Source: Actinomycetota bacterium
Lineage (GTDB): Bacteria > Actinomycetota > Acidimicrobiia > Acidimicrobiales > Iamiaceae
Assembly (NCBI GenBank): GCA_017882935.1
Contig: JADGOP010000027.1
Span: 1-11,934, forward strand
Direction: 5' to 3'
DNA: 11,934 nt
Part shown: in pieces, positions 1-7,099 of the stretch
Numbering within the stretch: the first letter of the stretch is position 1
Layout: every line of letters begins with the position of its first letter
Notes under the pieces: generated by a model
The model's database searches: none
The model's input: only the letters and a program-made list of their open reading frames with translations
What the model was told of the DNA's origin: nothing
Made by a program: the position numbers and the translations under genes

Positions 1-1
1 C

Positions 2-268
2 AACCTGCTGACGCCGTCGCTCGCCTCCGGATGCCTCGCCGGCATCACGCGGGAGCTGGTGCTCGAGCTGGGCCACGGCGTCGAGGTCGACGACCTCACC
101 ATGGGCGACCTGCTGGCGGCCGACGAGGCCTTCCTCACGTCGTCGACCCGCGACGTCCACCCGATCTCGGTCATCGACGCCGTGCCGCTCGTCGCCGCGC
201 CGGGGCCGTTCACCAAGGCCGCGGCCCGGGCCTTCGCTGAGCTCCAGGCGCGCACGCTCGACCCCTGA
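2..268 (+). CDS. Class IV PLP-dependent aminotransferase (BCAT / aminodeoxychorismate lyase type), C-terminal part
   Basis: This is the last 88 residues of a protein that begins before the window. The frame is open from base 2 to the TGA at 266-268. The segment SGCLAGITRELVLELG followed by EAFLTSSTRDVHPI is typical of the C-terminal domain of fold-type IV PLP enzymes. In that family the serine/threonine-rich TSST loop lies by the substrate carboxylate and the SG..AG.TR region holds the cofactor phosphate. The family includes branched-chain aminotransferases, D-amino acid aminotransferases and 4-amino-4-deoxychorismate lyase. The visible part does not separate these, because the catalytic lysine lies upstream. 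The gene converges on birA with only 20 bases between the stop codons, and no clear terminator is seen there. Confidence 0.8.
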   Translation, partial: NLLTPSLASGCLAGITRELVLELGHGVEVDDLTMGDLLAADEAFLTSSTRDVHPISVIDAVPLVAAPGPFTKAAARAFAELQARTLDP

Positions 269-288
269 CCCACGCCCCCTTCCGCAAG

Positions 289-1155
289 TCAGCGGGAGAC
301 GTGCACCACGTCGCCGACGGCGACGACCCGACGCGCCCCCTCGACCGTCTCGACCACGAGGTGCCCGGCATCGTCGAGGTCGACGGCCGTGCCGGCCACG
401 TCGTCGGCACCGAGGTCGATGCGCACCGACCGACCGAGCGTGACGCACGCCTGGCGCCACTCCGCGAGCAGCGACCCGGGTCCGCCGGCGAGCAGGCGCG
501 CGTACCGCTCCTCGAGCGCGACCAGCAGCTCCACCAGCAGCGGGCCGCGGTCGGCCTGGCCCACCGTCGGCTCCAGGTGGTTCAGGGCGACGGCGATGCC
601 GGCCAGCTCGGGTGGCAGCTCAGCGGGCCAGGCCACGTTGAGCCCGATGCCGGCCACGACGACCACACGGTCGCCCGGCGCAGGCTCGCGCCACCCGGCC
701 GAGGCGTTGGCCGACGCCGGCCAGTCGGCTTCGGCCAGGATCCCCGCGAGCTTGCGGTCGGGGCCTGCCGGGTCGCCCACGGCGGCGCCGGGCACCACCA
801 GGTCGTTCGGCCACTTGATGCCGACCTCGACGCCGGTCACGGCCGCGACGGCGTCGCGCGCCGACAGCGCCAGCGCCGCGGTGCTGAACGGGGCCAGTGA
901 CGCGGGCGGGCGCAGCAGGATCGACACGAGCAGCGACGAGCCCGGCGGTGCCGACCACACCCGGTCCCGGCGCCCCCGCCCCGCGGTCTGCTCGTCGGCG
1001 GCCACGACCAGACCCTCACGCGCGCCGTCGCGGGCCGCATCGAGCACGTCGGCGTTGGTGGAGCCGGTGCGGGACACCCACGTCGGGTCGGCGAACCGCG
1101 TGGCGCCCAGACGGCGCGCCGCCTCGGGTGGGAGCTGGTCGAGCGGCGATTCCAT
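289..1155 (-). CDS. birA: Biotin--[acetyl-CoA-carboxylase] ligase (monofunctional BirA)
   Basis: The enzyme activates biotin to biotinyl-5'-AMP and transfers it to the lysine of biotin carboxyl carrier domains in the cytoplasm. In the 288-residue form, STN is at 32-34, the biotin/ATP loop GRGRR at 59-63, KWPND at 114-118, a conserved lysine at 135 in RKLAGIL, and GIGLNV at 169-174. A small C-terminal beta domain ends in GDVVHVSR. There is no N-terminal helix-turn-helix, so it should lack the repressor role of E. coli BirA. I chose the ATG at 1155 because GAGGT lies just upstream and the protein then has normal family length. An in-frame ATG at 1215 would add 20 low-complexity residues and has a GGTGAT element in front of it, so it cannot be excluded. 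The gene is divergent from the biotin-bearing carboxylase subunit, its likely substrate. Confidence 0.93.
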   Translation of the reverse strand: MESPLDQLPPEAARRLGATRFADPTWVSRTGSTNADVLDAARDGAREGLVVAADEQTAGRGRRDRVWSAPPGSSLLVSILLRPPASLAPFSTAALALSARDAVAAVTGVEVGIKWPNDLVVPGAAVGDPAGPDRKLAGILAEADWPASANASAGWREPAPGDRVVVVAGIGLNVAWPAELPPELAGIAVALNHLEPTVGQADRGPLLVELLVALEERYARLLAGGPGSLLAEWRQACVTLGRSVRIDLGADDVAGTAVDLDDAGHLVVETVEGARRVVAVGDVVHVSR

Positions 1156-1253
1156 GGGACCTCGTGGCTGTCGGGCAGCAGGTGAGCGGCGTGGGCAGGG
1201 GGGATAGGACGTCATCTGGCATCACCCACCCACCCAGCAACTAAACATATGCG
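1156..1253. promoter_or_regulatory. Divergent birA / acyl-CoA carboxylase promoter region, probable leaderless start for the carboxylase
   Basis: This 98-base gap must carry promoters for both directions. Its only AT-rich patch is at 1242-1250, which contains TAAACA six bases before the GTG start at 1254. No Shine-Dalgarno sequence precedes that GTG. An actinobacterial -10 hexamer directly before a start codon suggests a leaderless transcript. The last base of the TANNNT pattern does not match and no good -35 is visible. ACCC is repeated three times in a row at about 1224-1235. The promoter call is an inference. Confidence 0.35.
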
Positions 1254-3032
1254 GTGCTCAAGAAGGTCCTCATCGCCAACCGGGGCGAAATCGCTGTCCG
1301 TGTCATCCGCGCCTGCCAGGAGCTCGGGGTCGCCACCGTCGCGGTCTACTCCGAGCTCGACCGCGACGCGCTCCACGTCCGCCTGGCCGACGAGGCCTAC
1401 GCTCTGGGTGGCCAGACGGCCGCCGAGAGCTACCTCAACACCGAGGCCATCCTCGATGTGATCGAGCGGAGCGGTGCCGACAGCGTGCACCCCGGCTACG
1501 GCTTCTTCTCCGAGAACACCGACTTCGCCCGGGCCATCACCGCCCGCGGCATCGTGTTCATCGGTCCCCCGCCCGAGGCCATCGACGTGATGGGCGACAA
1601 GGTGTCGAGTCGCATCGCGGCGCAGAACGCCGGCGTGTCGGGCGTGCCCGGCACCGTCGAGTTCCTGTCGTCCCACACCGAGGTCGTGGCGTTCGGCGAG
1701 GAGTTCGGGTGGCCGGTGGCCATCAAGGCCGCGTTCGGCGGCGGCGGTCGAGGCATGCGCGTGGTGAACAGCGCCGACGAGGCCCAGAGCGCCTTCGAGT
1801 CGGCCCAGTCCGAGGCGCTCAAGGGCTTCGGGCGCGACGAGTGCTACGTCGAGCGCTACCTCACCTGGCCGCGCCACGTCGAGATGCAGGTCATCGCCGA
1901 CATGCACGGCAACTACGTCTGGATCGGCGAGCGTGACTGCTCCGCCCAGCGGCGCCACCAGAAGCTGGTCGAGGAGTCGCCGGCGCCGGCGTTCCCGCCC
2001 GAGATCCGCCAGGCCATGGGCGAGGCGGCCGTGAAGGTCGCGGCGGCATGCGGCTACTACAACGCCGGCACCGTCGAGTTCCTGTTCCAGGACGGCGAGT
2101 TCTTCTTCCTCGAGATGAACACCCGGCTGCAGGTCGAGCACCCCGTCACCGAGCTCGTGTCGGGCATCGACCTGGTGCGCGAGCAGCTCCGGGTGGCGTC
2201 GGGCGAGAAGCTCAGCTTCAGCCAGGGCGACATCGAGCTGCGCGGCCACGCCATCGAGGTCCGCGTCAACGCCGAGAACCCCGCCGGTGGCAAGTTCCTG
2301 CCGTCACCCGGGCGCATCACCACGCTGGTGCCGCCGCAGGGCTTCGGCACCCGCTGGGACGGGGGCTACGAGCCCGGCGACGAGGTCAGCCAGTACTACG
2401 ACAACCTCATCGGCAAGCTCATCGTGTGGGGCTCCGACCGACCCACGGCGATCGCCCGCATGCTGCGCGCCCTCAAGGAGTTCCGCATCGAGGGCGTCGC
2501 CACCACCATCCCGGCCGACGTGGCGATCCTCTCCCACCCCGACTTCGCCGAGGCCAAGCACTCCACCAAGTGGGTCGAGGACACCCTCGACCTCACCGGC
2601 GTCGACTCGGCTCCGGTCGTGACCGAGTCGGCCGACGGCGAGGTGCCCAAGGTGCGCCGCGAGGTCGACGCCGAGGTCAACGGCCGTCGCTACCGCGTGG
2701 CCCTGTGGGTCCCCGACATCCCGGTGGCCGTCGGCTCCGGGTCGGGCGCCGCGGCGGCCCCCCGCCCCCGCCGCTCGGCCTCGTCGGGCTCGGGCGCAGG
2801 CGCCGTCGGTGCGGGCACCGTCACGGTGCCGATGCAGGGCACCATCGTGAAGGTCTCCGCCGTCGTCGGCGAGCCCATCGAGGCGGGCGCCACCATCTGC
2901 GTGCTCGAAGCCATGAAGATGGAGAACAACATCACGGCCGACATCTCCGGCACGCTCTCCGAGCTGCGCGTCGAAGCCGGCCAGGGCGTGGGCCCCGGCG
3001 ACGTCGTCGCCATCATCGAGCCGGCCGGCTAG
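1254..3032 (+). CDS. Acetyl-/propionyl-CoA carboxylase alpha subunit (biotin carboxylase fused to BCCP)
   Basis: The protein carboxylates its own biotin with ATP and bicarbonate and passes the carboxyl group to an acyl-CoA on a separate beta subunit, giving malonyl- or methylmalonyl-CoA. The biotin carboxylase N-domain starts at residue 1 (LKKVLIANRGEIAVRVIRA). The ATP-grasp glycine loop GGGGRGMR is at 162-169, and the signature EMNTRLQVEHPVTE starts at 287. A small beta-rich linker domain and a Gly/Ser/Ala/Pro/Arg hinge at about 498-520 lead to the biotinyl domain with EAMKMEN, Lys555 being the biotinylated residue. At 592 residues it matches actinobacterial AccA-type subunits. The GTG at 1254 is the first possible start, because an in-frame TAA lies at 1242-1244. 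No beta subunit is nearby, so the acyl-CoA specificity cannot be read from the window. Confidence 0.95.
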   Translation: MLKKVLIANRGEIAVRVIRACQELGVATVAVYSELDRDALHVRLADEAYALGGQTAAESYLNTEAILDVIERSGADSVHPGYGFFSENTDFARAITARGIVFIGPPPEAIDVMGDKVSSRIAAQNAGVSGVPGTVEFLSSHTEVVAFGEEFGWPVAIKAAFGGGGRGMRVVNSADEAQSAFESAQSEALKGFGRDECYVERYLTWPRHVEMQVIADMHGNYVWIGERDCSAQRRHQKLVEESPAPAFPPEIRQAMGEAAVKVAAACGYYNAGTVEFLFQDGEFFFLEMNTRLQVEHPVTELVSGIDLVREQLRVASGEKLSFSQGDIELRGHAIEVRVNAENPAGGKFLPSPGRITTLVPPQGFGTRWDGGYEPGDEVSQYYDNLIGKLIVWGSDRPTAIARMLRALKEFRIEGVATTIPADVAILSHPDFAEAKHSTKWVEDTLDLTGVDSAPVVTESADGEVPKVRREVDAEVNGRRYRVALWVPDIPVAVGSGSGAAAAPRPRRSASSGSGAGAVGAGTVTVPMQGTIVKVSAVVGEPIEAGATICVLEAMKMENNITADISGTLSELRVEAGQGVGPGDVVAIIEPAG

Positions 3033-3138
3033 CACCGCTGCCGCCCACCCGCAGCGAATGTTCTGTGGGAAGCCCCGGAACGCGGGCACTTTTGGGGGTC
3101 AGTTCGGGGAGGGGGCGTCCATGGTCAGCCCACAGCCA

Positions 3139-3158
3139 GCCGGAGGTCACCTTCCGGC
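3139..3158. terminator. Hairpin, possible terminator of the carboxylase gene
   Basis: An 8-bp stem (GCCGGAGG against CCTTCCGGC, with one G-T wobble and a four-base loop) lies 106 bases past the carboxylase stop and 64 bases before the next gene. No T-run follows on either strand. It would fit a GC-rich terminator without a U tract, or an attenuator for the downstream membrane protein. Confidence 0.3.
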
Positions 3159-3222
3159 AAGAACCAGACGGAATCCGGCCTTCGTGGCGCGCTCGGCCCA
3201 ACCGGTCGACTAGCACGGTGGC

Positions 3223-4893
3223 GTGAACCCCGACGCCGGCGGGACCGGGTACGCGCTCGCGCCCCCTGCCGACCCACCACACGGCCCGGATCGGGGTCGG
3301 GGCTCCCGCCTGGCGGACGGGGCTCCCGTGCTGGTGGCCGCGCTCCCGTTCGTGGTGCTGCTGGTCGTGTCGCTCATCCAGGCCCACCAGCTCAGCCACG
3401 CGGCCGGCGACCTCGCGGTCCTCGAGCTGCGGACCCGGGCCGCCTCGCACTTCGGTGAGCTGCTCGGGCCGTACTCGCGCTACGGGTGGGACCACCCGGG
3501 ACCCGTCGTGTTCTACTGGGCGGCGCCGTTCTACGTGCTCGCGGGCGACCGCCCCGGCGGCCTCGCCGTCGCCACCGTCACGTCGAACCTCGTCTGGGTC
3601 GTGCTGCTCGTGGCCGCCGCGCGACGTGCGGCGGGGGCCCGGGCCGCGTGGTTGGCGACGGCCACCGTGCTCGGCTTCGCCGCGATCCTGGGTGTGCCGT
3701 GGCTGCGCCAGGCGTGGAACCCGTTCCAGGTGATCCTGCCGGTCGCAGCCGTGGCGGTCCTCGGTGCCGCCACGTGGGCCGGCGTGCGCTGGGCGCTGCC
3801 TGCCGCCGCGGTGAGCGCCACGTGGGCCATCCAGACGCACGTCGGCACCGCGGCCGTTGTGCTCATCATGGTGGCCGTCACCGTGCTCCCGGCGTTGTGG
3901 ACGCACCGCAGGTCGTGGCGCTCGTGGCGGGGCTCGATCGGGGCCACGCTCGCGCTCGGCGTGCTGCTGTGGCTGCCTCCGCTCATCGACCAGGTCCAGC
4001 ACCGGCCCGGCAACCTGCGCACGCTCGTCCGCTTCTTCCGTGCGTCGGCGGGCACGAGCCACCCGTTCCACGATGTGCTGCGCCTCGTGGCACCCCAGCT
4101 CTCGCTCACGAGCACCGACCTCGGCGGTCACCTCGGCTCGAACGTCGCCCACTTCCGTCCGATCTCGCCCGGCGAGCTGCTGGTGCTGGCCGCGCTCCAG
4201 GCGTTCGTGGCGTTCGGTGCGTGGCGCGCCAAGGCGGCGGGCGACCACTTCCGGCTGGGGTGCTGCCTCGCCGCGCTGGGCGGGTCGCTCGGCGCGGTGG
4301 CGAGCACCCGGGCCGCGGCCGGCGACCTGCTCCCCTACTTCACCTCGTTCTCGTCGGGTGTCGGCATCGTCGTGTGGTTCGCCGCGCTCCTCACCGCGGC
4401 CGACCTCGCCGCGCCACACGTCCCCACCGGCGCCACCCGCCGACCGCTGTCGTGGGGCGCCGCCGGTGTGCTGGTGGTCGTGGCGCTGCTCCTCGGGGTC
4501 GCGGGGGTCCGGGCGCGCAGCTATGCCCACATCTCGAACCACCCCGACGTGGGTCGCCTGGCCACGGCCACCGAGCGGGCGCTCGGCTCCGACGTCGACT
4601 CGCCGGTGCTCATGGTCGTCGGGAGGAACCGGCCGTGGCCCCAAGCGGCGGGCCTTGCCGCGGAGCTCGAGCGGCGCGGCGTCGACGTGCGCACGGCCAA
4701 GCCTTGGGTCTTCCTGTTCGGCCACGACTACCGGCCCCGGGGCGACGAGGTGGCGGGCCTGCTGGTGCTCGGCGCGCACGACGGCCACTTCCCGAAGCCC
4801 CCGCCCGGCGCCGTGCTCGTGGGCCAGGCCGGCATCGCGCAGGTGTGGAAGCTCCCTGCCGGCACCGCAGCGCGAGCCGCCGTCGGCCCCTGA
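3223..4893 (+). CDS. Polytopic membrane protein, putative GT-C type glycosyltransferase
   Basis: This is a 556-residue integral membrane protein. A hydrophilic, Pro/Gly-rich N-terminus (1-34) is followed by a first membrane span at about 35-54. Then comes an external loop with GDLAVLELR (Asp63, Glu68) and GPYSRYGWDHPGPVVFYWAAP (81-101). More hydrophobic spans follow at about 114-133, 141-160, 170-190, 192-222 and 237-255, and others continue to about residue 435. The last 110 residues look soluble. An acidic residue in the first loop followed by a G.YSR.GW.HPGP motif is typical of GT39/ArnT-like GT-C enzymes that use polyprenyl-linked sugars, but the specific reaction is not identifiable. GTG 3223 is the first start after an in-frame TAG at 3211-3213. 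The gene ends 9 bases from the convergent RDD gene. Confidence 0.8.
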   Translation: MNPDAGGTGYALAPPADPPHGPDRGRGSRLADGAPVLVAALPFVVLLVVSLIQAHQLSHAAGDLAVLELRTRAASHFGELLGPYSRYGWDHPGPVVFYWAAPFYVLAGDRPGGLAVATVTSNLVWVVLLVAAARRAAGARAAWLATATVLGFAAILGVPWLRQAWNPFQVILPVAAVAVLGAATWAGVRWALPAAAVSATWAIQTHVGTAAVVLIMVAVTVLPALWTHRRSWRSWRGSIGATLALGVLLWLPPLIDQVQHRPGNLRTLVRFFRASAGTSHPFHDVLRLVAPQLSLTSTDLGGHLGSNVAHFRPISPGELLVLAALQAFVAFGAWRAKAAGDHFRLGCCLAALGGSLGAVASTRAAAGDLLPYFTSFSSGVGIVVWFAALLTAADLAAPHVPTGATRRPLSWGAAGVLVVVALLLGVAGVRARSYAHISNHPDVGRLATATERALGSDVDSPVLMVVGRNRPWPQAAGLAAELERRGVDVRTAKPWVFLFGHDYRPRGDEVAGLLVLGAHDGHFPKPPPGAVLVGQAGIAQVWKLPAGTAARAAVGP

Positions 4894-4902
4894 CCGGCCG
4901 GA

Positions 4903-5664
4903 TCAGCGGGTGCTGGTGACGAGGGTGCCGGCGAGCCGGTCGTGGAGGCCCTGGCGGAGCGGGTTCCACATGGCGGTGAGGAACACCAGCGGCTCGAGCA
5001 GGCCGCCGATGCTGGGGACGGCGCCGACCATGTTCGGGAAGAGGATGCGCACGGTCGACCGCTGCCAACCCGGCCCGGTCCCGTCCGGTCCCTCCACGCG
5101 CAGCCCGAGGAGGCGCTTGCCGATGGTGGTGGCGAAGAGCGTCACCGCGATGCTCTCGTAGACGGTGTCGATGGCGAGCGTGAGCAACGGGTACCAGGTG
5201 GGCACGCCCGACATGTCGACCACGCCGTCGCGGATGTGGATGAGCGGCACCGCCGCTGCGAAGTACACGAGGAACACCAGGGCGAGGTCGATGAGCCGGG
5301 CCACCGCGCGCCGCCCGATGGAGGGCAGCGACCCCGGCCCGAACAGGGGGTAGCCCAACTCGTCGGTCGGCACCGGCAGTGGAGGGCCGGGCTGCCAGCC
5401 ACCGGGCATCGCAGGTGGGTGCTGCGGGTCGTGGTGCGGGAGCGGCGGCGGGTGCTGCGGGAGCGGGGGCAGCCCGTCGTCGGGGACCCAGCCCGGCGCG
5501 GCGGGCGGGGGCGGCACCGGGGGTCGGGCCGGGGTGGGCGCAGACGTCGGCGGTCGGGTGGGCGTGGGCGTCCACTCGACCGGGGGCGCCCAGGGCGCGG
5601 GCGTCGGGTGCGACGGCTGGTCGTGTCCGGAGCCGTCGTCGACGTCGGGACCCTGCTCGGTCAC
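4903..5664 (-). CDS. RDD family membrane protein with long proline-rich N-terminal region
   Basis: The protein has 253 residues. Residues 1 to about 100 are dominated by proline with short TPTRPPT/PPPP stretches and are probably disordered and cytoplasmic. The RDD domain starts at about 115: RRAVARLID (118-126) opens the first span, a second span lies at about 157-180, TIGKRLLGLRV at 180-190 is the family signature, and QGLHDRLAGTLV (238-249) carries the closing acidic motif. RDD proteins are poorly understood, and some have been linked to ion exchange or osmotic stress, so no transport role is assigned here. It starts with GTG only 4 bases after the stop of the upstream flavoprotein gene, which implies co-transcription and probably translational coupling. 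The junction contains an 8-bp tandem repeat. Confidence 0.88.
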   Translation of the reverse strand: MTEQGPDVDDGSGHDQPSHPTPAPWAPPVEWTPTPTRPPTSAPTPARPPVPPPPAAPGWVPDDGLPPLPQHPPPLPHHDPQHPPAMPGGWQPGPPLPVPTDELGYPLFGPGSLPSIGRRAVARLIDLALVFLVYFAAAVPLIHIRDGVVDMSGVPTWYPLLTLAIDTVYESIAVTLFATTIGKRLLGLRVEGPDGTGPGWQRSTVRILFPNMVGAVPSIGGLLEPLVFLTAMWNPLRQGLHDRLAGTLVTSTR

Positions 5665-5676
5665 TCGGTCACTCGG
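5656..5676. repeat. 8-bp tandem repeat (about 2.6 copies) across the flavoprotein/RDD gene junction
   Basis: CTCGGTCA occurs twice in a row (5656-5663 and 5664-5671) followed by CTCGG. On the coding (minus) strand each copy carries GTGA, so the stop of the upstream gene and the GTG start of the RDD gene lie in successive copies. Confidence 0.8.
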
Positions 5677-7021
5677 CGGCTTCGGCCAGCGCCTCGGCCA
5701 GCGCCGGGTGCACGAGCAGGCACTCCTCGAGGTCGCCGACGCGCAGCCCGGCCGTGCAGGCCAGGGCGATGACCGAGATCAGCTCGGCTGCGTGGCGTCC
5801 CACGATGGAGCCACCGAGCACCACGCCGGTGGCGGGGTCGGACACGATCTTCACGAAGCCGCGGGGGTCGTCGTTGATGAGCGCCTTGGCCGAGGCCGAG
5901 AACGGCACCTTCGTGACCCGGATCTTGCGACCCTCGGCGAAGGCGTCGGCCTCGGCGAGGCCCACGTCGGCGATCTCGGGCTCGGTGAAGATGGCCGAGG
6001 CCGCCTTCTCGTAGTCGAGGTGGCGGTGGGGCGCCTGGTGCATGCCCATGGCGTGCTCGCCGATCTTGCGGCCCTGCATGGAGGCCACCGACGACAGCGG
6101 GAGCTTGCCCGACAGGTCGCCGGCCGCGTAGATGTGCGGCACGCTCGACCGGCAGTTGTGGTCGACGATCACATAGCCGCTCTCGGACTCGACGCCCGCC
6201 GCCTCGAGGCCCAGGTTGTCGGAGTTGGGGATGGACCCGATGGCGAGGAGGACGTGGGAGCCCTTCGCCTGGCGGCCGTCGTCGCAGCGCACGACCACGC
6301 CGTCGGGCGCGACGTCGATGGCCTCGGCCCGGGCACCCTTGAACAGGCGCACGCCGCGCGAGAGGAAGTTGTCCTCGAGGGCCGCCGCCACCTCGGGGTC
6401 CTTCTGCGGCAGCACCTGCTGGCGGCTGACGATGAGCGTGACGTCGCTGCCGAACGACCGGAACATGTGCACGAACTCCACGCCGGTGACGCCCGACCCG
6501 ATGACCACCAGGTGCGACGGCAGCTCGGGCGGGGGGTAGGCGTCGCGCGTGGTGAGCACGCGCTGGCCGTCGACGTGCGCCCAGTCGGGGATGCGGGGCC
6601 GGCTGCCGGTGCTGAGCACGATGACGTCGGCCTCGAGCAGCTCGGAGCCCTCGGCGGTGTCGACCTGGATCTCGTGGGGTCCGACGAGGCGACCCGTGCC
6701 CTTGACGAGGCGGACGCCCTGGCTGCCGAGCAGGCCGCAGACGGAGCCCTCGAGCCGGGTCTGGATGGCGGTGATGCGCTCCTTGAGGGCATCGAGGTCG
6801 ATCTCGGCCGACACCCGCCGCAGGCCCATGCCCTCGGCCTTGTTGAGGTCGCCCATGGCCCCGCCGGTGGCGATCATGGCCTTCGAGGGGATGCAGTCCC
6901 AGAGGTGCGCCGCGCCGCCGATGACGTCGCGCTCGATGATGGTGACCTCGGCGCCGAGGCGGGCAGCGGTGGTGGCGGCCTGGTTCCCCGCGGGGCCACC
7001 ACCGATGACGACGAAGCGCAT
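5669..7021 (-). CDS. lpdA: LpdA-like NAD(P)H-dependent flavoprotein reductase lacking the redox disulfide
   Basis: This 450-residue protein has the two-dinucleotide-binding fold of the flavoprotein disulfide reductases. Its FAD motif is GGGPAG (7-12), its NAD(P) motif GSGVTG (175-180), a second FAD motif YAAGD (298-302), and its C-terminal dimerisation domain contains HPALAE (His438, Glu443). The active-site helix reads GGAAHLWDCIPSK, so the first cysteine of CxxxxC is Ala38 and only Cys43 remains. It therefore cannot work as a classical dihydrolipoamide dehydrogenase. The same GGAA...DC.PSK arrangement is, to my memory, found in M. tuberculosis LpdA (Rv3303c), described as an NAD(P)H:quinone reductase. 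I chose ATG 7021 over ATG 7027 because GGAGG at 7029-7033 lies 7 bases before the former and only 1 before the latter. The gene is first in a unit with the RDD gene. Confidence 0.87.
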   Translation of the reverse strand: MRFVVIGGGPAGNQAATTAARLGAEVTIIERDVIGGAAHLWDCIPSKAMIATGGAMGDLNKAEGMGLRRVSAEIDLDALKERITAIQTRLEGSVCGLLGSQGVRLVKGTGRLVGPHEIQVDTAEGSELLEADVIVLSTGSRPRIPDWAHVDGQRVLTTRDAYPPPELPSHLVVIGSGVTGVEFVHMFRSFGSDVTLIVSRQQVLPQKDPEVAAALEDNFLSRGVRLFKGARAEAIDVAPDGVVVRCDDGRQAKGSHVLLAIGSIPNSDNLGLEAAGVESESGYVIVDHNCRSSVPHIYAAGDLSGKLPLSSVASMQGRKIGEHAMGMHQAPHRHLDYEKAASAIFTEPEIADVGLAEADAFAEGRKIRVTKVPFSASAKALINDDPRGFVKIVSDPATGVVLGGSIVGRHAAELISVIALACTAGLRVGDLEECLLVHPALAEALAEAAE

Positions 7022-7028
7022 GGGCATG

Positions 7029-7033
7029 CCTCC
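7029..7033 (-). promoter_or_regulatory. Ribosome binding site that decides the LpdA start
   Basis: GGAGG on the minus strand is 7 bases from the ATG at 7021 and only 1 base from the ATG at 7027. Normal spacing favours the internal ATG. Confidence 0.7.
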
Positions 7034-7089
7034 AGGCTACCGGTGCCCGGGAGGTGCTCAGAAGCCCTGCTAGACCGGTCGGGCCGAGT

Positions 7090-7095
7090 GGAGGT
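7090..7095 (+). promoter_or_regulatory. Ribosome binding site of the membrane-anchored protein gene
   Basis: GGAGGT lies 4 bases before the ATG at 7100 and marks the true start. The same frame stays open far upstream as an antisense artefact through the flavoprotein gene. Confidence 0.65.
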
Positions 7096-7099
7096 GGGC

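Noticed and set aside
289..1207. Plus-strand frames (199 and 272 codons) opposite birA
   Set aside because: They are Ser/Arg/Pro-rich shadows with no motifs, whereas birA on the minus strand has all its family signatures.
1212..2249. 345-codon minus-strand frame opposite the carboxylase
   Set aside because: It is antisense to conserved biotin carboxylase motifs, and its Leu/His/Gly-rich composition is typical of shadow frames.
2745..2815. Gly/Ser/Ala/Pro-rich stretch in the carboxylase as a possible frameshift or insertion
   Set aside because: It is the normal flexible hinge before the biotin domain, and the frame stays intact through Lys555 to the stop.
3013..4788. 591-codon minus-strand open frame opposite the membrane protein gene
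   Set aside because: The translation is Arg/Gly/His-rich without recognisable motifs. It is a GC-bias shadow of a gene with clear membrane spans.
7073..7080. GACCGGTC palindrome in the lpdA/membrane protein divergent gap
   Set aside because: It is too short and GC-rich to support an operator call, and no accompanying promoter elements were found.
5534..7099. Open plus-strand frame continuous with the membrane-anchored protein, giving 832 codons in total
   Set aside because: It is antisense to the well-supported flavoprotein gene, its translation is low-complexity, and a good ribosome binding site marks the true start at 7100.
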